Source of the DNA: CAJCIS01 sp965276755
GTDB lineage: Bacteria; Pseudomonadota; Alphaproteobacteria; Acetobacterales; Acetobacteraceae
Assembly (NCBI GenBank): GCA_965276755.1
Contig: OZ255625.1
Coordinates: 1,612,001 to 1,676,000 of the forward strand
Length of the DNA stretch: 64,000 bases
Direction: 5' to 3'
Both the position numbers and the translations under genes were made by a program. Below the pieces are notes generated by a model that ran no database searches, was not told where the DNA came from, and saw nothing but the letters and a program-made list of their open reading frames with translations. This document shows positions 33,959 through 42,762 of this stretch, one piece after another; positions within the stretch are counted from its first letter, which is position 1; every line of letters starts with the position of its first letter.

Positions 33959-34906
33959 TTAGGGTCCGAACGCCGTCCCCGTAAACCCCTCGGCCGAGCC
34001 AGCCCAAGGCGGCCCACCCCAACGCCACCACCCCGACCACGCGCACGCAGCCGCCGCATCCACCGCTCGCGCCGGCGTCTCATACAGTGCAAAGCACGTC
34101 GCGCCCGAGCCGCTCATGCGCGCCAGCAGGCAACCGCGCGTGCCACGCAGCGCCTCCAGCACCAGCCCGATCTCCGGGCACAGCCCGATGGCTGCATGTT
34201 CGAGGTCGTTGGACAGCCCGCCAAGCCGACGCGCCATGGCCCCCACATCCGCCCAACTCTCCGGCAGGCCGGGTTCCCCCGAGAACAAACCGCCCCAAGC
34301 CCGAAAGACCTCCGCCGTCGAGACACCCATGCCAGGATTGACCAGCGCAAGCCCGAACGCGGGCATTACGGGCGCGCTGCTCAGCACATCGCCGATGCCC
34401 CCCATGCGCCGCGCCACGCCGTCCAGGCACACCGGCACGTCCGCGCCCAGCGAGAGCGCAATCCTGTGTAAATCCCGCGGCTTGAGCGCCAGCCCCCACA
34501 ACCGGCTCAGCGCGCGCAGGGCCGCGGCCGCATCGGCCGAGCCGCCGCCGATGCCGGATGCCACAGGCAGGTTTTTCTCCAGCACCAGCCTGGCCGTGGC
34601 CGGCCGCCCAGCTTCGTGGGCCAGCGCCCGCGCGGCACGCAGGACCAGGTTGTCGCCCTCGGTCGAGAGCGATCCTGCGAACGGGCCGCGCAGCTCCAGG
34701 CTCAGCCCCGCCTCGGCCGCGCTGGCGTGAACCATGTCGTGAGCGCCGGCAAAGACGGCCAGGCTGTCCAGCAGGTGGTAGCCGTCGGCGCGCTTGCCGG
34801 TGATGGCCAAGTGCAGGTTGATTTTGGCGGGGGCAGGTTCAGAAAAGGCTGGGGGAGATGTGCCATCCCCCCCAGACCCCCCGTTATTATTTAAGACGAG
34901 GACCAA
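33959..34906 (-). CDS. ispE: 4-diphosphocytidyl-2-C-methyl-D-erythritol kinase
   Basis: GHMP-family kinase of the MEP isoprenoid pathway. APAKINLHLAITGKRADGYHLL is the conserved start region (given here in two motifs, APAKINLHLAITGKR and ADGYHLL), ATP loop LPVASGIGGGSADAAAAL, and the C-terminal GCLLARMSGSGATCFALY. The 5' end is odd: between the conserved block and a family A repeat there is no ATG, GTG or TTG; the only in-frame start is TTG 34906 inside the repeat, which would add about 22 repeat-encoded residues (MVLVLNNNGGSGGDG...). Downstream lies tRNA-Gln, upstream the TPR gene. Confidence 0.92.
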   Translation of the reverse strand: MVLVLNNNGGSGGDGTSPPAFSEPAPAKINLHLAITGKRADGYHLLDSLAVFAGAHDMVHASAAEAGLSLELRGPFAGSLSTEGDNLVLRAARALAHEAGRPATARLVLEKNLPVASGIGGGSADAAAALRALSRLWGLALKPRDLHRIALSLGADVPVCLDGVARRMGGIGDVLSSAPVMPAFGLALVNPGMGVSTAEVFRAWGGLFSGEPGLPESWADVGAMARRLGGLSNDLEHAAIGLCPEIGLVLEALRGTRGCLLARMSGSGATCFALYETPARAVDAAAACAWSGWWRWGGPPWAGSAEGFTGTAFGP

Positions 34907-34948
34907 TTATCGACGGGGGGTCTGGGGGGGATGGCACATCTCCCCCAG
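34849..34948. repeat. Family A palindromic repeat, full 100-bp element overlapping the ispE 5' end
   Basis: Left arm 34849-34885, spacer, right arm 34912-34948. The ispE frame stays open through the left arm to a TTG in the spacer. The element lies between the TPR gene and ispE, both on the minus strand. Confidence 0.93.
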
Positions 34949-34950
34949 CC

Positions 34951-36561
34951 TTACTTCTGTGCCTGCTCTGCACCCTTAAGCCTGCCCTCAATCCGCCGCA
35001 CCTCCTCAGGATCAGGCCCCAACACCAGCGCCCGCCGCCACTGCTCGGTCGCCTCCAAGTGCCGCCCCGCCTGCCAATACGCATCCCCCAAATGCCCGGT
35101 AATGGTGGGATCAACAGGCATCATCTCGGCCGCGTGTTCCAGCACGCGCACCGCCTGGTGCGCATCGCCCTGGCGCAACAGCACCCAGCCCAGGCTATCG
35201 ACGATCTCGCCATCCTGCGGCCGCTGGTCCAGCGCGCGCTGAATCATCTCGTGCGCCTGCGTCAGGTTGCGGTTCTGATCCGCCCAGGAAAAACCAAGGA
35301 AGTTCAGCACCACCGGCTGGCCCGGATAAAGCTTCAGTGCGAGCTGCATATCGGTTTCCGATTGCGGCCATTGGTGCATCCGCTCCTCGGCCGCACCGCG
35401 CCCGTAATAGATGAACCAATCCTGCCGCTCCGGGTACGGCACGCGCGCAATCGCCTGGCTATAGGCCTCAACCGCCGCGGCGTAGCTTTTCTGCGTGCTC
35501 AGGATATCGCCCTTCTGCACCAGCGGCTCCGGCCGGTCGGGGTAAGTGGCCGCCATCCGGTCGAGCAGCGCCACCGCGTCGGCGGCCCGGCCAGTACGCG
35601 CCTCGTCATCGGCCAGATGCAATTGCACGACGGGTGCAAGCGGATCGGTCCCGGGCACCTGCTTGAGGATGTCCACGACCTGCGCGTAATGCTGCTCGGC
35701 GCCGGCCATTTCGGCCTGCACCAGGCGCGCCTCCGTCAACTCGGGCGCCATGCGCGCGGAGAGCTGCAGCAACATGGCAGGCAGGCTGGTCTTGTCGTCC
35801 CGCCGCAGCGCGCCGGCAATGCCGACATAGACCTCCGCAATCCCCTGCCTGGCATCGGCGATCTGCGGGTGGTTGTTCGATGCCAGCAGCCTTGGCACGG
35901 CAATGGCCATTTCCGGCGCAGCCTCCGCCAGCGCGCGGATCGTGGCGCGTGCCTGCTCGGCGTGCCCGCTGCGCGCCTGCCAGCTTGCCAGGAACTGGCT
36001 GAGCCGCACGTTCGGTTCGCTGGCTGCCTTGGCAAGCTGGTCATAGAGGCGCGAGGCCAGCCCGTCGCGATGGGCGACGTCTGCAATCAGCGCCGCGTGC
36101 AGCAGGTAGAAGGCCGAGTAATGCCCGTTCAGCCCGCCTTGCAGCGAGGCCAGCGCCTTGTCCGTATGGCCCTGCGCCTGCTGCGCCCAGGCCAGCAGCA
36201 ACGGGCGCAGATTGTCCAGCAGCCCATCGGGCGGCAGCTCGGCGTAGGCGAGCTCGGCAGCTTGCCAGTCGCCGGCCTCGGCCTGCTGGTTGGCCAGCAG
36301 CAGCAAAGCGATGGGATTATGTGTCTGCGACGGTGCCAAGTGCGCCGCCTCTGGCGCGCCGGCCAGCAGGCTCAGCCCGAAGGCGTCCCGCTGCAGCTCG
36401 GCATTGTCGGGGTCGGCCTGCAAAGCGGTCAGGATCGAGCGCGCGGCAATCCCCATCCGGCCTTGGGAGGCGGCGTATTGCGCGCCGAGGAAGGCGCCGT
36501 AATTGGCCGCGTGGGCCAGGGCAGGCAGGGCAGTGAGCAGCAAGGTAAGGGAGGTCTTCAT
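34951..36561 (-). CDS. Exported tetratricopeptide-repeat protein
   Basis: 536 residues with a signal peptide (MKTSLTLLLTALPALAHA) and about ten TPR-like helical pairs over the rest, clearest toward the end: AVALLDRMAATYPDRPEPLV, AYSQAIARVPYPER, MIQRALDQRPQDGEIVDSLG and GHLGDAYWQAGRHLEATEQW. Proteins of this kind precede ispE in many Rhodospirillales. It is likely a periplasmic scaffold for protein-protein contacts; partner unknown. The stop falls two bases outside the family A element that separates it from ispE. Confidence 0.87.
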   Translation of the reverse strand: MKTSLTLLLTALPALAHAANYGAFLGAQYAASQGRMGIAARSILTALQADPDNAELQRDAFGLSLLAGAPEAAHLAPSQTHNPIALLLLANQQAEAGDWQAAELAYAELPPDGLLDNLRPLLLAWAQQAQGHTDKALASLQGGLNGHYSAFYLLHAALIADVAHRDGLASRLYDQLAKAASEPNVRLSQFLASWQARSGHAEQARATIRALAEAAPEMAIAVPRLLASNNHPQIADARQGIAEVYVGIAGALRRDDKTSLPAMLLQLSARMAPELTEARLVQAEMAGAEQHYAQVVDILKQVPGTDPLAPVVQLHLADDEARTGRAADAVALLDRMAATYPDRPEPLVQKGDILSTQKSYAAAVEAYSQAIARVPYPERQDWFIYYGRGAAEERMHQWPQSETDMQLALKLYPGQPVVLNFLGFSWADQNRNLTQAHEMIQRALDQRPQDGEIVDSLGWVLLRQGDAHQAVRVLEHAAEMMPVDPTITGHLGDAYWQAGRHLEATEQWRRALVLGPDPEEVRRIEGRLKGAEQAQK

Positions 36562-36570
36562 CGCCGCAAC

Positions 36571-37101
36571 CTAGCCGCAGCGCCTCTCGCGCGCAAAGAT
36601 GACCACCGGCTTGTCCTTGTATGACAGGCGCGCGAGCTCGCCGAAGCCGCAATGCGCCGCCACGCGCAGCGAGGCCGCGTTGCCGGGATCGATCATGCAC
36701 AGCACGCGTGCGGCGTCCAGATGGGCGTCGGCCCAGGCAAAGGCGGCCAATGCCGCTTCGGTGGACAGGCCCTGGCCGCGCGCGGCTGCTGTCAACGCCC
36801 AACCGATTTCCGGCAGCTCATCCCAGGCAGGGTCCAGCGAGCGGCGGAACTGCTTGAACCCGACCTCGCCGGCGAAGCGGCCCGTCGCGCGGTCGCGCAC
36901 CACCCATGATCCATAACCCAGCAGCGCCCACTGCCCGACATTGCGCAGCAGGCGCGCCCAGGATTCCTCTGGCGTGGAGGGGGGCGCGATGTGGCGCATG
37001 GTTTCCAGATCGCCCCACATGGCCACGCAATCGGGCAAATCCTCCAGCCGGTGGCGGGCAAGGATCAGCCGCGGCGTTTCACTATCGATCTCACCTGCCA
37101 T
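36571..37101 (-). CDS. GNAT-family N-acetyltransferase (RimJ/RimL type)
   Basis: 176 residues. The fold is read from TPRLILARHRLEDLPDCVAMW, GYGSWVVRDRATGRFAGEVG, the acetyl-CoA loop ALTAAARGQGLSTEAALAAF (here A-R-G-Q-G-L-S replaces Q/R-x-x-G-x-G/A) and MIDPGNAASLRVAAHCGF. RimJ/RimL-like enzymes acetylate protein N-termini or small amines; substrate not readable. Starts at ATG 37101, divergent from etfB, and lies upstream of the TPR gene with 9 bases between. Confidence 0.89.
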   Translation of the reverse strand: MAGEIDSETPRLILARHRLEDLPDCVAMWGDLETMRHIAPPSTPEESWARLLRNVGQWALLGYGSWVVRDRATGRFAGEVGFKQFRRSLDPAWDELPEIGWALTAAARGQGLSTEAALAAFAWADAHLDAARVLCMIDPGNAASLRVAAHCGFGELARLSYKDKPVVIFARERRCG

Positions 37102-37105
37102 CGGT

Positions 37106-37134
37106 TTGACACCGCCGAGAGCGGCACCTTATCT
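37106..37134 (+). promoter_or_regulatory. Sigma-70-like promoter for etfBA-hbd
   Basis: TTGACA at 37106-37111 and TTATCT at 37129-37134 with a 17-base spacer, placing the start point near 37141, 30 bases before etfB. The -35 matches consensus fully and the -10 four of six. Confidence 0.65.
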
Positions 37135-37170
37135 CTGCCGCCCCAAACTCATCCTCAGGCGGTCGGCCCA

Positions 37171-37920
37171 ATGAAACTCCTCGTGCCCGTGAAGCGGGTC
37201 GTCGATTACAACGTCAAGGTGCGGGTCAAGTCAGACCAATCGGGCGTGGAGCTGGCCGGCGTCAAGATGGCGATGAACCCGTTCGACGAAATCGCGGTCG
37301 AGGAAGCGGTGCGGCTGAAGGAAAAAGGCATTGCCACCGAAATCGTGGCGATCTCGGTGGGGCCGATGCAGGCGCAGGAGACGCTGCGCACGGCGCTGGC
37401 CATGGGGGCGGATCGCGGCATTCTGGTGGAAACCGATATTTCGCCCGAGCCGCTGGCCGTCGCCAAGATCCTCCGCGCGCTGGCCGATCGCGAGCAGCCC
37501 GGCATGATCATCCTGGGCAAGCAGGCGATCGATGACGACATGAACGCCACAGGTCAGATGCTGGCAGCCCTGCTCGGCTGGCCGCAGGGCACGTTCGCCA
37601 GCAAGGTCGAAATCGCCGATGGCACGGCCACCGTCACGCGCGAGGTCGATGGCGGGCTGGAGACGGTGGCGCTGACGCTGCCAGCAGTGATCACCGCCGA
37701 TCTGCGGCTGAACGAGCCGCGCTATGCCTCGCTGCCCAACATCATGAAGGCGCGCAAGAAGACGATCGATACGCTCAAGCCGGCCGATCTGGGTGTGGAC
37801 CCTTCGCCGCGCCTGACGACGCTCAAGGTCGTCGAACCCGCCAAGCGCCAGGCCGGCAAGAAGGTGGGCTCTGTGGCCGAACTTGTCGCCAAGCTGCGCA
37901 CAGAAGCCAAGGTGATCTGA
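37171..37920 (+). CDS. etfB: Electron transfer flavoprotein beta subunit
   Basis: 249 residues, cytosolic. MKLLVPVKRVVDYNVKVRV and MAMNPFDEIAVEEAVRLKEKG are the EtfB start signatures; further conserved are LAMGADRGILVE, PGMIILGKQAIDDDMNATGQ, and TADLRLNEPRYASLPNIMKARKK (read as two adjacent motifs). EtfB binds AMP and, with EtfA, carries electrons from acyl-CoA dehydrogenases to ETF-quinone oxidoreductase. The long upstream open frame is not conserved, so ATG 37171 is the start. First gene of the etfB-etfA-hbd unit. Confidence 0.97.
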   Translation: MKLLVPVKRVVDYNVKVRVKSDQSGVELAGVKMAMNPFDEIAVEEAVRLKEKGIATEIVAISVGPMQAQETLRTALAMGADRGILVETDISPEPLAVAKILRALADREQPGMIILGKQAIDDDMNATGQMLAALLGWPQGTFASKVEIADGTATVTREVDGGLETVALTLPAVITADLRLNEPRYASLPNIMKARKKTIDTLKPADLGVDPSPRLTTLKVVEPAKRQAGKKVGSVAELVAKLRTEAKVI

Positions 37921-37923
37921 TCC

Positions 37924-38862
37924 ATGAGTGCACTTGTCCTCCTCGACCACGAAAACGGCCTGATCAAGCAGCCGGCGCGCAGTGCGGTGGCCGCAGCGTC
38001 CAAGATCGGCGGCGATGTGCATGTGCTGGTCGTCGGCCACGATATTATGGCGGCCGCGGATGCCGCGGCGAAATTGCCTGGGGTGAGCACGGTGCTACGC
38101 GCCGACGGCGAAGCCTACGCGCACGATCTGGCCGAGCCGCTGGCCAATCTGCTTGTGGCCCTCGCACCTGGCTACGACCATTTGCTTTCCGCCTCGACGG
38201 CGACAGGCAAGAACGTCATGCCGCGCCTGGCCGCATTGCTGGATGTGCAGCCGATCAGCGATATTGCCGAAGTCATCGATGCCGACACCTTCGTGCGCCC
38301 GATCTATGCGGGCAACGCGATGGCGACGGTCAAATCGCGCGACACCAAGAAGGTCATGACGGTGCGCGCCGCCAGCTTCGATCCCGTGGCAGCCGAGGGT
38401 GGCTCGGCCACGATTCAGGACGCGCCGGCGACTGCGGGCCAGGACCAATCCAAATTCGTCTCGGCCGAGTTGTCCAAGAGCGAACGCCCCGAACTGACCG
38501 CGGCGCGCGTCGTGATCTCGGGCGGACGCGGCATGCAGAATGGCGAGAATTTCCATCTGCTCGATCCGATTGCCGACATGCTGGGCGCGGCCGTGGGTGC
38601 CAGCCGTGCGGCGGTGGATGCGGGCTTCGTGCCGAATGATTACCAGGTCGGCCAGACCGGCAAGATCGTCGCACCCGAGCTCTATGTCGCCGTGGGTATT
38701 TCCGGTGCCATCCAGCATCTGGCGGGCATGAAGGACAGCAAGGTTATCGTTGCCATCAACAAGGATGAGGACGCCCCGATTTTTCAGGTCGCCGATTACG
38801 GCCTGGTGGCGGATCTGTTCACGGCCCTGCCCGAATTGAAGGCGGAGCTGGAGCGCGCCTGA
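37924..38862 (+). CDS. etfA: Electron transfer flavoprotein alpha subunit
   Basis: 312 residues. N-terminal domain starts MSALVLLDHENGLIKQPARS; the C-terminal FAD-binding signature is complete: VVISGGRGMQNGENFHLLD, GASRAAVDAGFVPNDYQVGQ, YVAVGISGAIQHLAGMKDSK and INKDEDAPIFQVADYGLVAD. Starts three bases after etfB. Holds the FAD of the heterodimer. Confidence 0.97.
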   Translation: MSALVLLDHENGLIKQPARSAVAAASKIGGDVHVLVVGHDIMAAADAAAKLPGVSTVLRADGEAYAHDLAEPLANLLVALAPGYDHLLSASTATGKNVMPRLAALLDVQPISDIAEVIDADTFVRPIYAGNAMATVKSRDTKKVMTVRAASFDPVAAEGGSATIQDAPATAGQDQSKFVSAELSKSERPELTAARVVISGGRGMQNGENFHLLDPIADMLGAAVGASRAAVDAGFVPNDYQVGQTGKIVAPELYVAVGISGAIQHLAGMKDSKVIVAINKDEDAPIFQVADYGLVADLFTALPELKAELERA

Positions 38863-38863
38863 C

Positions 38864-39751
38864 GTGGCCGAGCCTGCCGTGATTGCCACGGTAGGCGTGA
38901 TCGGCGCGGGCCAGATGGGCAATGGTATCGCCCATGTTGCGGCCGTGGCTGAACTCGACGTGCGGCTGCTCGATGCGCAGCCGGCTGCGGTGGAACGAGC
39001 GATGGGGCTGATCGGCCGCAACCTCGATCGCCAGGTCAAGAGCGGCGTGTTGACCGCCGAGCAGAAAGCCGCGGCACTCGCGCGCATCACGCCCTCTAGC
39101 GGCTATGATGCGTTTGGCGTGTGCGACATCGTCATCGAAGCCGCGACCGAGAAAGAAGAGATCAAGCGCGCGATCTTTGCCGCTGTGCTGCCGCATCTGC
39201 GCGAAGACGCTATTTTGGCCACGAACACGTCGTCGCTTTCCGTGACCCGCCTGGCTGCTGCCACCGACCGGCCGGGCCGCTTCATCGGCATGCATTTCTT
39301 CAATCCTGTGCCGGTGATGAAACTTGTCGAAATCATCCGCGGCATCGCCACCGATGATGCGACCTACGAGACCGTGGCCGCTCTTGCCACGCGGCTGGGA
39401 AAGATCACGGCGCGCGCAGAGGATTTTCCCGGCTTCATGGCCAATCGCATCCTGGTGCCGATGATCAACGAGGCGGTGTATGCGCTCCATGAAGGTGTCG
39501 GTTCGATCACCTCGATCGATACCGCGATGAAGCTTGGGTGCAACCATCCGATGGGGCCGCTGGAACTGGCCGATTTCATCGGGCTGGATACGTGCCTGGC
39601 CATCATGCAGGTGCTGCTGCATGGCATGTCGGACACGAAGTATCGGCCATGTCCGCTGTTGGTGAATTATGTGGAGGCGGGCTGGCTCGGGCGCAAATCC
39701 GGCCGCGGGTTTTATGATTATACGGTGACGCCGCCTCGGCCGTCGCGGTAG
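38864..39751 (+). CDS. hbd: 3-hydroxybutyryl-CoA dehydrogenase
   Basis: 295 residues from GTG 38864, one base after the etfA stop. NAD-binding motif VGVIGAGQMGNGIAHVAA, the catalytic segment TNTSSLSVTRLAAATDRPGRFIGMHFFNP with the active His, and FPGFMANRILVPMINEAVYALHEGV and NHPMGPLELADFIGLD in the helical domain. It oxidises 3-hydroxybutyryl-CoA in short-chain fatty-acid or polyhydroxybutyrate turnover, matching the flavoprotein partners that feed the same pathway. Confidence 0.95.
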   Translation: MAEPAVIATVGVIGAGQMGNGIAHVAAVAELDVRLLDAQPAAVERAMGLIGRNLDRQVKSGVLTAEQKAAALARITPSSGYDAFGVCDIVIEAATEKEEIKRAIFAAVLPHLREDAILATNTSSLSVTRLAAATDRPGRFIGMHFFNPVPVMKLVEIIRGIATDDATYETVAALATRLGKITARAEDFPGFMANRILVPMINEAVYALHEGVGSITSIDTAMKLGCNHPMGPLELADFIGLDTCLAIMQVLLHGMSDTKYRPCPLLVNYVEAGWLGRKSGRGFYDYTVTPPRPSR

Positions 39752-39773
39752 GTTGGTAAGGCAAGCCGAAGAG

Positions 39774-39875
39774 CTGGGGGAGATGTGCCATCCCCCCCAG
39801 ACCCCCCGTCGATTTTTAGGGCCTCGCCTTACATAAACGACGGGGGGTCTGGGGGGGATGGCACATCTCCCCCAG
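39774..39875. repeat. Family A palindromic repeat, full element
   Basis: Left arm 39774-39810, right arm 39839-39875, with flank GCCGAAGAG. Between hbd and the G1 peptidase gene, tandem orientation. The rest of the 300-base gap holds only the peptidase leader. Confidence 0.93.
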
Positions 39876-40054
39876 TTCTTCACTCGATTGCTCTTCGTTG
39901 TGTTTTTACAACTTCCGGTAGCAGCGCCCCTTCGCGAACCATGTGATTCATCGTCGTGCAAACATGCTTTAGCAAAGACGCGCGCTTTGTTATGCTGACA
40001 CCCGCGCCTGCCGGCGCAGCTATTAACCTCTTGACGGACCGGGCGGACAAAGCC

Positions 40055-41095
40055 GTGAAAACTCAATTTGTTGGCCTGATCTCTGGATTGGCTTGCCTGG
40101 CGCTGGGATCGGCCGCTGCCGCGGCGCCGCTACTCGCCACCAACGTAGCCGGCATATACACCTACCCCATTCCGCCGGCAGGTTTCGACGCGCACCACGC
40201 GTCTGCCGCCGCACTCGCAGCCTATGGCTATCCGCCTCGGCCCGAAACGCGCGAAGGCAGTGCTGCGCGCTCGCGGTGGGAGGCTGTGGTCAGGGCCACG
40301 CGAATCCCTCCCGTCCTGCAAGCAACCACGCTGGTACAAGGACCGATGCGGCAGGCATTCCCGCCGCCTGGCGCCCACGGCCGGAATGGCACGCAATATA
40401 GCGGCAACTGGAGCGGCGAGGTTCTGCAGAACAACGCCAACGGCTTCGGACCGGGCGCCTTTACCTCTCTTGCCGCCATATACGACGTGCCGGTGGCAAG
40501 CCAGGCCTTCGGTGCATGCACGGGCGGCTGGGTTTACTCCAGCACATGGGCCGGCATCGATGGCATTGGCAGCAGCGATGTCTTCCAGGCCGGAACCGAA
40601 TCTGACGCCTACTGCGCCGGGAGCAATGTCCAGCAATATTATACCGCGTGGGTGGAGTGGTATCCCGCTAGTGAGGTGCGCATTACCAGCCTGCCGGTTA
40701 GCCCAGGCGACGCGGTGCTGGTCTGGATGATTGCCGACAGTGCAACGTCCGGCCGTGCCATCGTCTTGAATGAGACCACCAATCAATTGGTCATTACGAG
40801 CTTGACCGCCCCCGCCGGCACATCGCTCAAGGGCAACACTGCCGAATGGATATTGGAAAGGCCTACGCTCAACAATAACGTCACCGCCACCTTGGCGAAC
40901 TATGTGCAGGCCTGGCTGAGCGATGAGAACGCGGTTGTCCAGGGCAACCCGCAAGGCGGCAATTTCGGCGCGCCCCCTCTTGGCTCTACGGCGTATCTGT
41001 TGACGATGCTCGACAACAACAATCAGCCGATATCCTACGTCACCCCGGCCGGCGGCGCGGCCGCAGTCTACAAGGATGAAGGCAGCGCCAAGTAG
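40055..41095 (+). CDS. Secreted G1-family (eqolisin-like) acid endopeptidase
   Basis: About 346 residues from GTG 40055, chosen because it starts a signal peptide (GLISGLACLALGSAAAA); the frame is open to 39956. The mature domain has NWSGEVLQN, the TWAGIDG strand followed by DVFQAGTESD with the catalytic Gln, YYTAWVEWYP, and NTAEWILERP with the catalytic Glu. The Gln-Glu dyad defines G1 peptidases, pepstatin-insensitive enzymes active at acid pH. Long Pro-rich N-terminal section (about 25-100) may be a propeptide. Rare in bacteria outside acid-adapted groups. Confidence 0.87.
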   Translation: MKTQFVGLISGLACLALGSAAAAAPLLATNVAGIYTYPIPPAGFDAHHASAAALAAYGYPPRPETREGSAARSRWEAVVRATRIPPVLQATTLVQGPMRQAFPPPGAHGRNGTQYSGNWSGEVLQNNANGFGPGAFTSLAAIYDVPVASQAFGACTGGWVYSSTWAGIDGIGSSDVFQAGTESDAYCAGSNVQQYYTAWVEWYPASEVRITSLPVSPGDAVLVWMIADSATSGRAIVLNETTNQLVITSLTAPAGTSLKGNTAEWILERPTLNNNVTATLANYVQAWLSDENAVVQGNPQGGNFGAPPLGSTAYLLTMLDNNNQPISYVTPAGGAAAVYKDEGSAK

Positions 41096-41110
41096 GCGCG
41101 GAACCACTGG

Positions 41111-41920
41111 TTATGTCAGCTCCACCATCACCGGCACGTGGTCCGAGGTCTGGGGCCAGTCGCGCGCCTCGACCAAAATTTCGTAGCGCTTCAGCGCGGG
41201 TTTCAGATCATGGCTGACCCAGACATGGTCCAGCCGGCGTCCACGGTTTGACTTGCGCCAGTCCTGGTTGCGATAGCTCCACCACGTATAGAGTTTTTCA
41301 TCCGCCGGCACGAAATGGCGCAGCGCGTCGGTAAAACCCGTTTGCTGCCACGCGAGCAGATGTGCGACCTCGACCGGCGTATGGCTGACGACGTCGAGAA
41401 GCTGCTTGTGGCTCCATACATCGTTTTCCAGCGGCGCGATATTGAGGTCGCCCACCAGCACCGTGCGCGCACGCACGCCGCTTGCCGCAAACCATCGTGC
41501 CGCCTGGCTGACGAAATCGAGCTTGTGGGCGAATTTCACGTTGAGCGCACGATCGGCCACATCGCCGCCTGCCGGCACATAGAAATCGTGCAGCTCGATC
41601 GGCCCGCCAGGTGCCGCAATGCGCACCTGCAAGTGCCGGCAATCGCCGCGTTCGCACCAATCGGGCGCATCCTCGCTCACCATTGGCAGGCGTGAGAGGA
41701 TGGCCACGCCATTATAGCCCTTCATGCCGCGCCTGGCGACGTGCGGGTAGCCGAGTGAGGCGGGTGCGGCGTCGGGGAATAATTCGTCCGGCACCTTGGT
41801 TTCCTGCAGGCAGATGACGTCTGGGTCGAGTGCGGCGATCAGGCGGTCGAGTAGTTTTATGCGCAGCCGGAGGGAGTTTATGTTCCAGGTGACGATGCGG
41901 GTGGTGCGGCGTTTAGGCAC
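41111..41920 (-). CDS. xth: Exodeoxyribonuclease III / AP endonuclease
   Basis: 269 residues with the full EEP nuclease motif set: RIVTWNINSLRLR, VICLQETKVPDE (metal Glu), FYVPAGGD, LVGDLNIAPLENDVW (Asp-Asn), RLDHVWVS and TSDHVPVMVEL (catalytic Asp-His). It removes 3' blocking groups and cuts at abasic sites in base excision repair. Length is typical. A family B repeat follows upstream of its start; the gene converges on the G1 peptidase gene. Confidence 0.95.
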   Translation of the reverse strand: MPKRRTTRIVTWNINSLRLRIKLLDRLIAALDPDVICLQETKVPDELFPDAAPASLGYPHVARRGMKGYNGVAILSRLPMVSEDAPDWCERGDCRHLQVRIAAPGGPIELHDFYVPAGGDVADRALNVKFAHKLDFVSQAARWFAASGVRARTVLVGDLNIAPLENDVWSHKQLLDVVSHTPVEVAHLLAWQQTGFTDALRHFVPADEKLYTWWSYRNQDWRKSNRGRRLDHVWVSHDLKPALKRYEILVEARDWPQTSDHVPVMVELT

Positions 41921-41933
41921 GATTAAATCCTAA

Positions 41934-42063
41934 AAAAAGGCCAGGGGCTCTGCCCCTGGACCCCGCTAAGGACAAGTCCTTAGAACCTAATTATAGCAAC
42001 CAAAAGATGGGGGTCTGGGGCCTCAGGCCCCAGCGGGTCCAGGGGCAGAGCCCCTGGCCTTTA
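41934..42063. repeat. Family B palindromic repeat, full element
   Basis: GGCCAGGGGCTCTGCCCCTG, then ACCCCGCTAAGGACAAGTCC and TTAG, a short AT stretch, CTGGGGCCTCAGGCCCCAG and GTCCAGGGGCAGAGCCCCTG. Located between divergent xth and marC. Confidence 0.9.
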
Positions 42064-42075
42064 AGGATTTTACTT

Positions 42076-42762
42076 ATGCTCACGCCCTTCCCCCTAGCCG
42101 GCATCGTGGGCTCCTTCCTGCTCGCCTTCCCCGCCCTCTTCTCCATCGTCAACCCGCTCGGCAGCGCGGTGATCTTCGCCCAGGTGCTCGCCGCCCGCAG
42201 CCCCGCCGAGCGCCACTGGCTCGCCGGCAAAGTCGCCTTCTTCTCGGCCATCGTCCTGCTGATCTCGCTCTGGGCCGGCAGCTTCGTGCTCAACTTCTTC
42301 GGCATCAGCCTGGGCGCGCTGCGCCTGGGCGGCGGCCTGGTCGTGGCCCACCGCGCCTGGCAATTGCTCAACGCGCCCGAGGAAAACGAGGCGCGCAAGG
42401 AAGCCCAGGCCCAGCCGGCGCGCCTGACCGCGGACGCCGCCTTCTACCCGCTGACCATGCCGCTGACCGCAGGGCCGGGCACGATATCGGTGGCCGTTGC
42501 GTTGAGCGCCGAGCGGCCCACCGAGCCGCATGGCGTGTTGATGTTCATGGCCGGTCTGAGTGCCGCCGCCGTTGCGATCTCATTGCTGATCTGGATCGCC
42601 TACCGCTATGCGGATGGCGTGATCGCCCTGCTGGGCCGCGGCGGCGCGCGCGTGATGAGCCGGCTGATTGCCTTTTTGCTGCTGTGCATCGGTGCGCAGA
42701 TCATGGTCAATGGCGTGGAGGATCTGGTGCGCGGCTTCAGCCGTGTCGCATCGAGCGGGTAG
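42076..42762 (+). CDS. MarC family integral membrane protein
   Basis: 228 residues, six membrane segments. Family motifs: FPALFSIVNPLGSAVIFAQV at the first span, SLGALRLGGGLVVAHRAWQLL, and the duplicated PLTMPLTAGPGTISVAVAL. ATG 42076 directly follows the family B repeat; the open frame upstream is repeat sequence. Function of MarC proteins is not established despite the name (they are not linked to multiple antibiotic resistance). Confidence 0.9.
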   Translation: MLTPFPLAGIVGSFLLAFPALFSIVNPLGSAVIFAQVLAARSPAERHWLAGKVAFFSAIVLLISLWAGSFVLNFFGISLGALRLGGGLVVAHRAWQLLNAPEENEARKEAQAQPARLTADAAFYPLTMPLTAGPGTISVAVALSAERPTEPHGVLMFMAGLSAAAVAISLLIWIAYRYADGVIALLGRGGARVMSRLIAFLLLCIGAQIMVNGVEDLVRGFSRVASSG

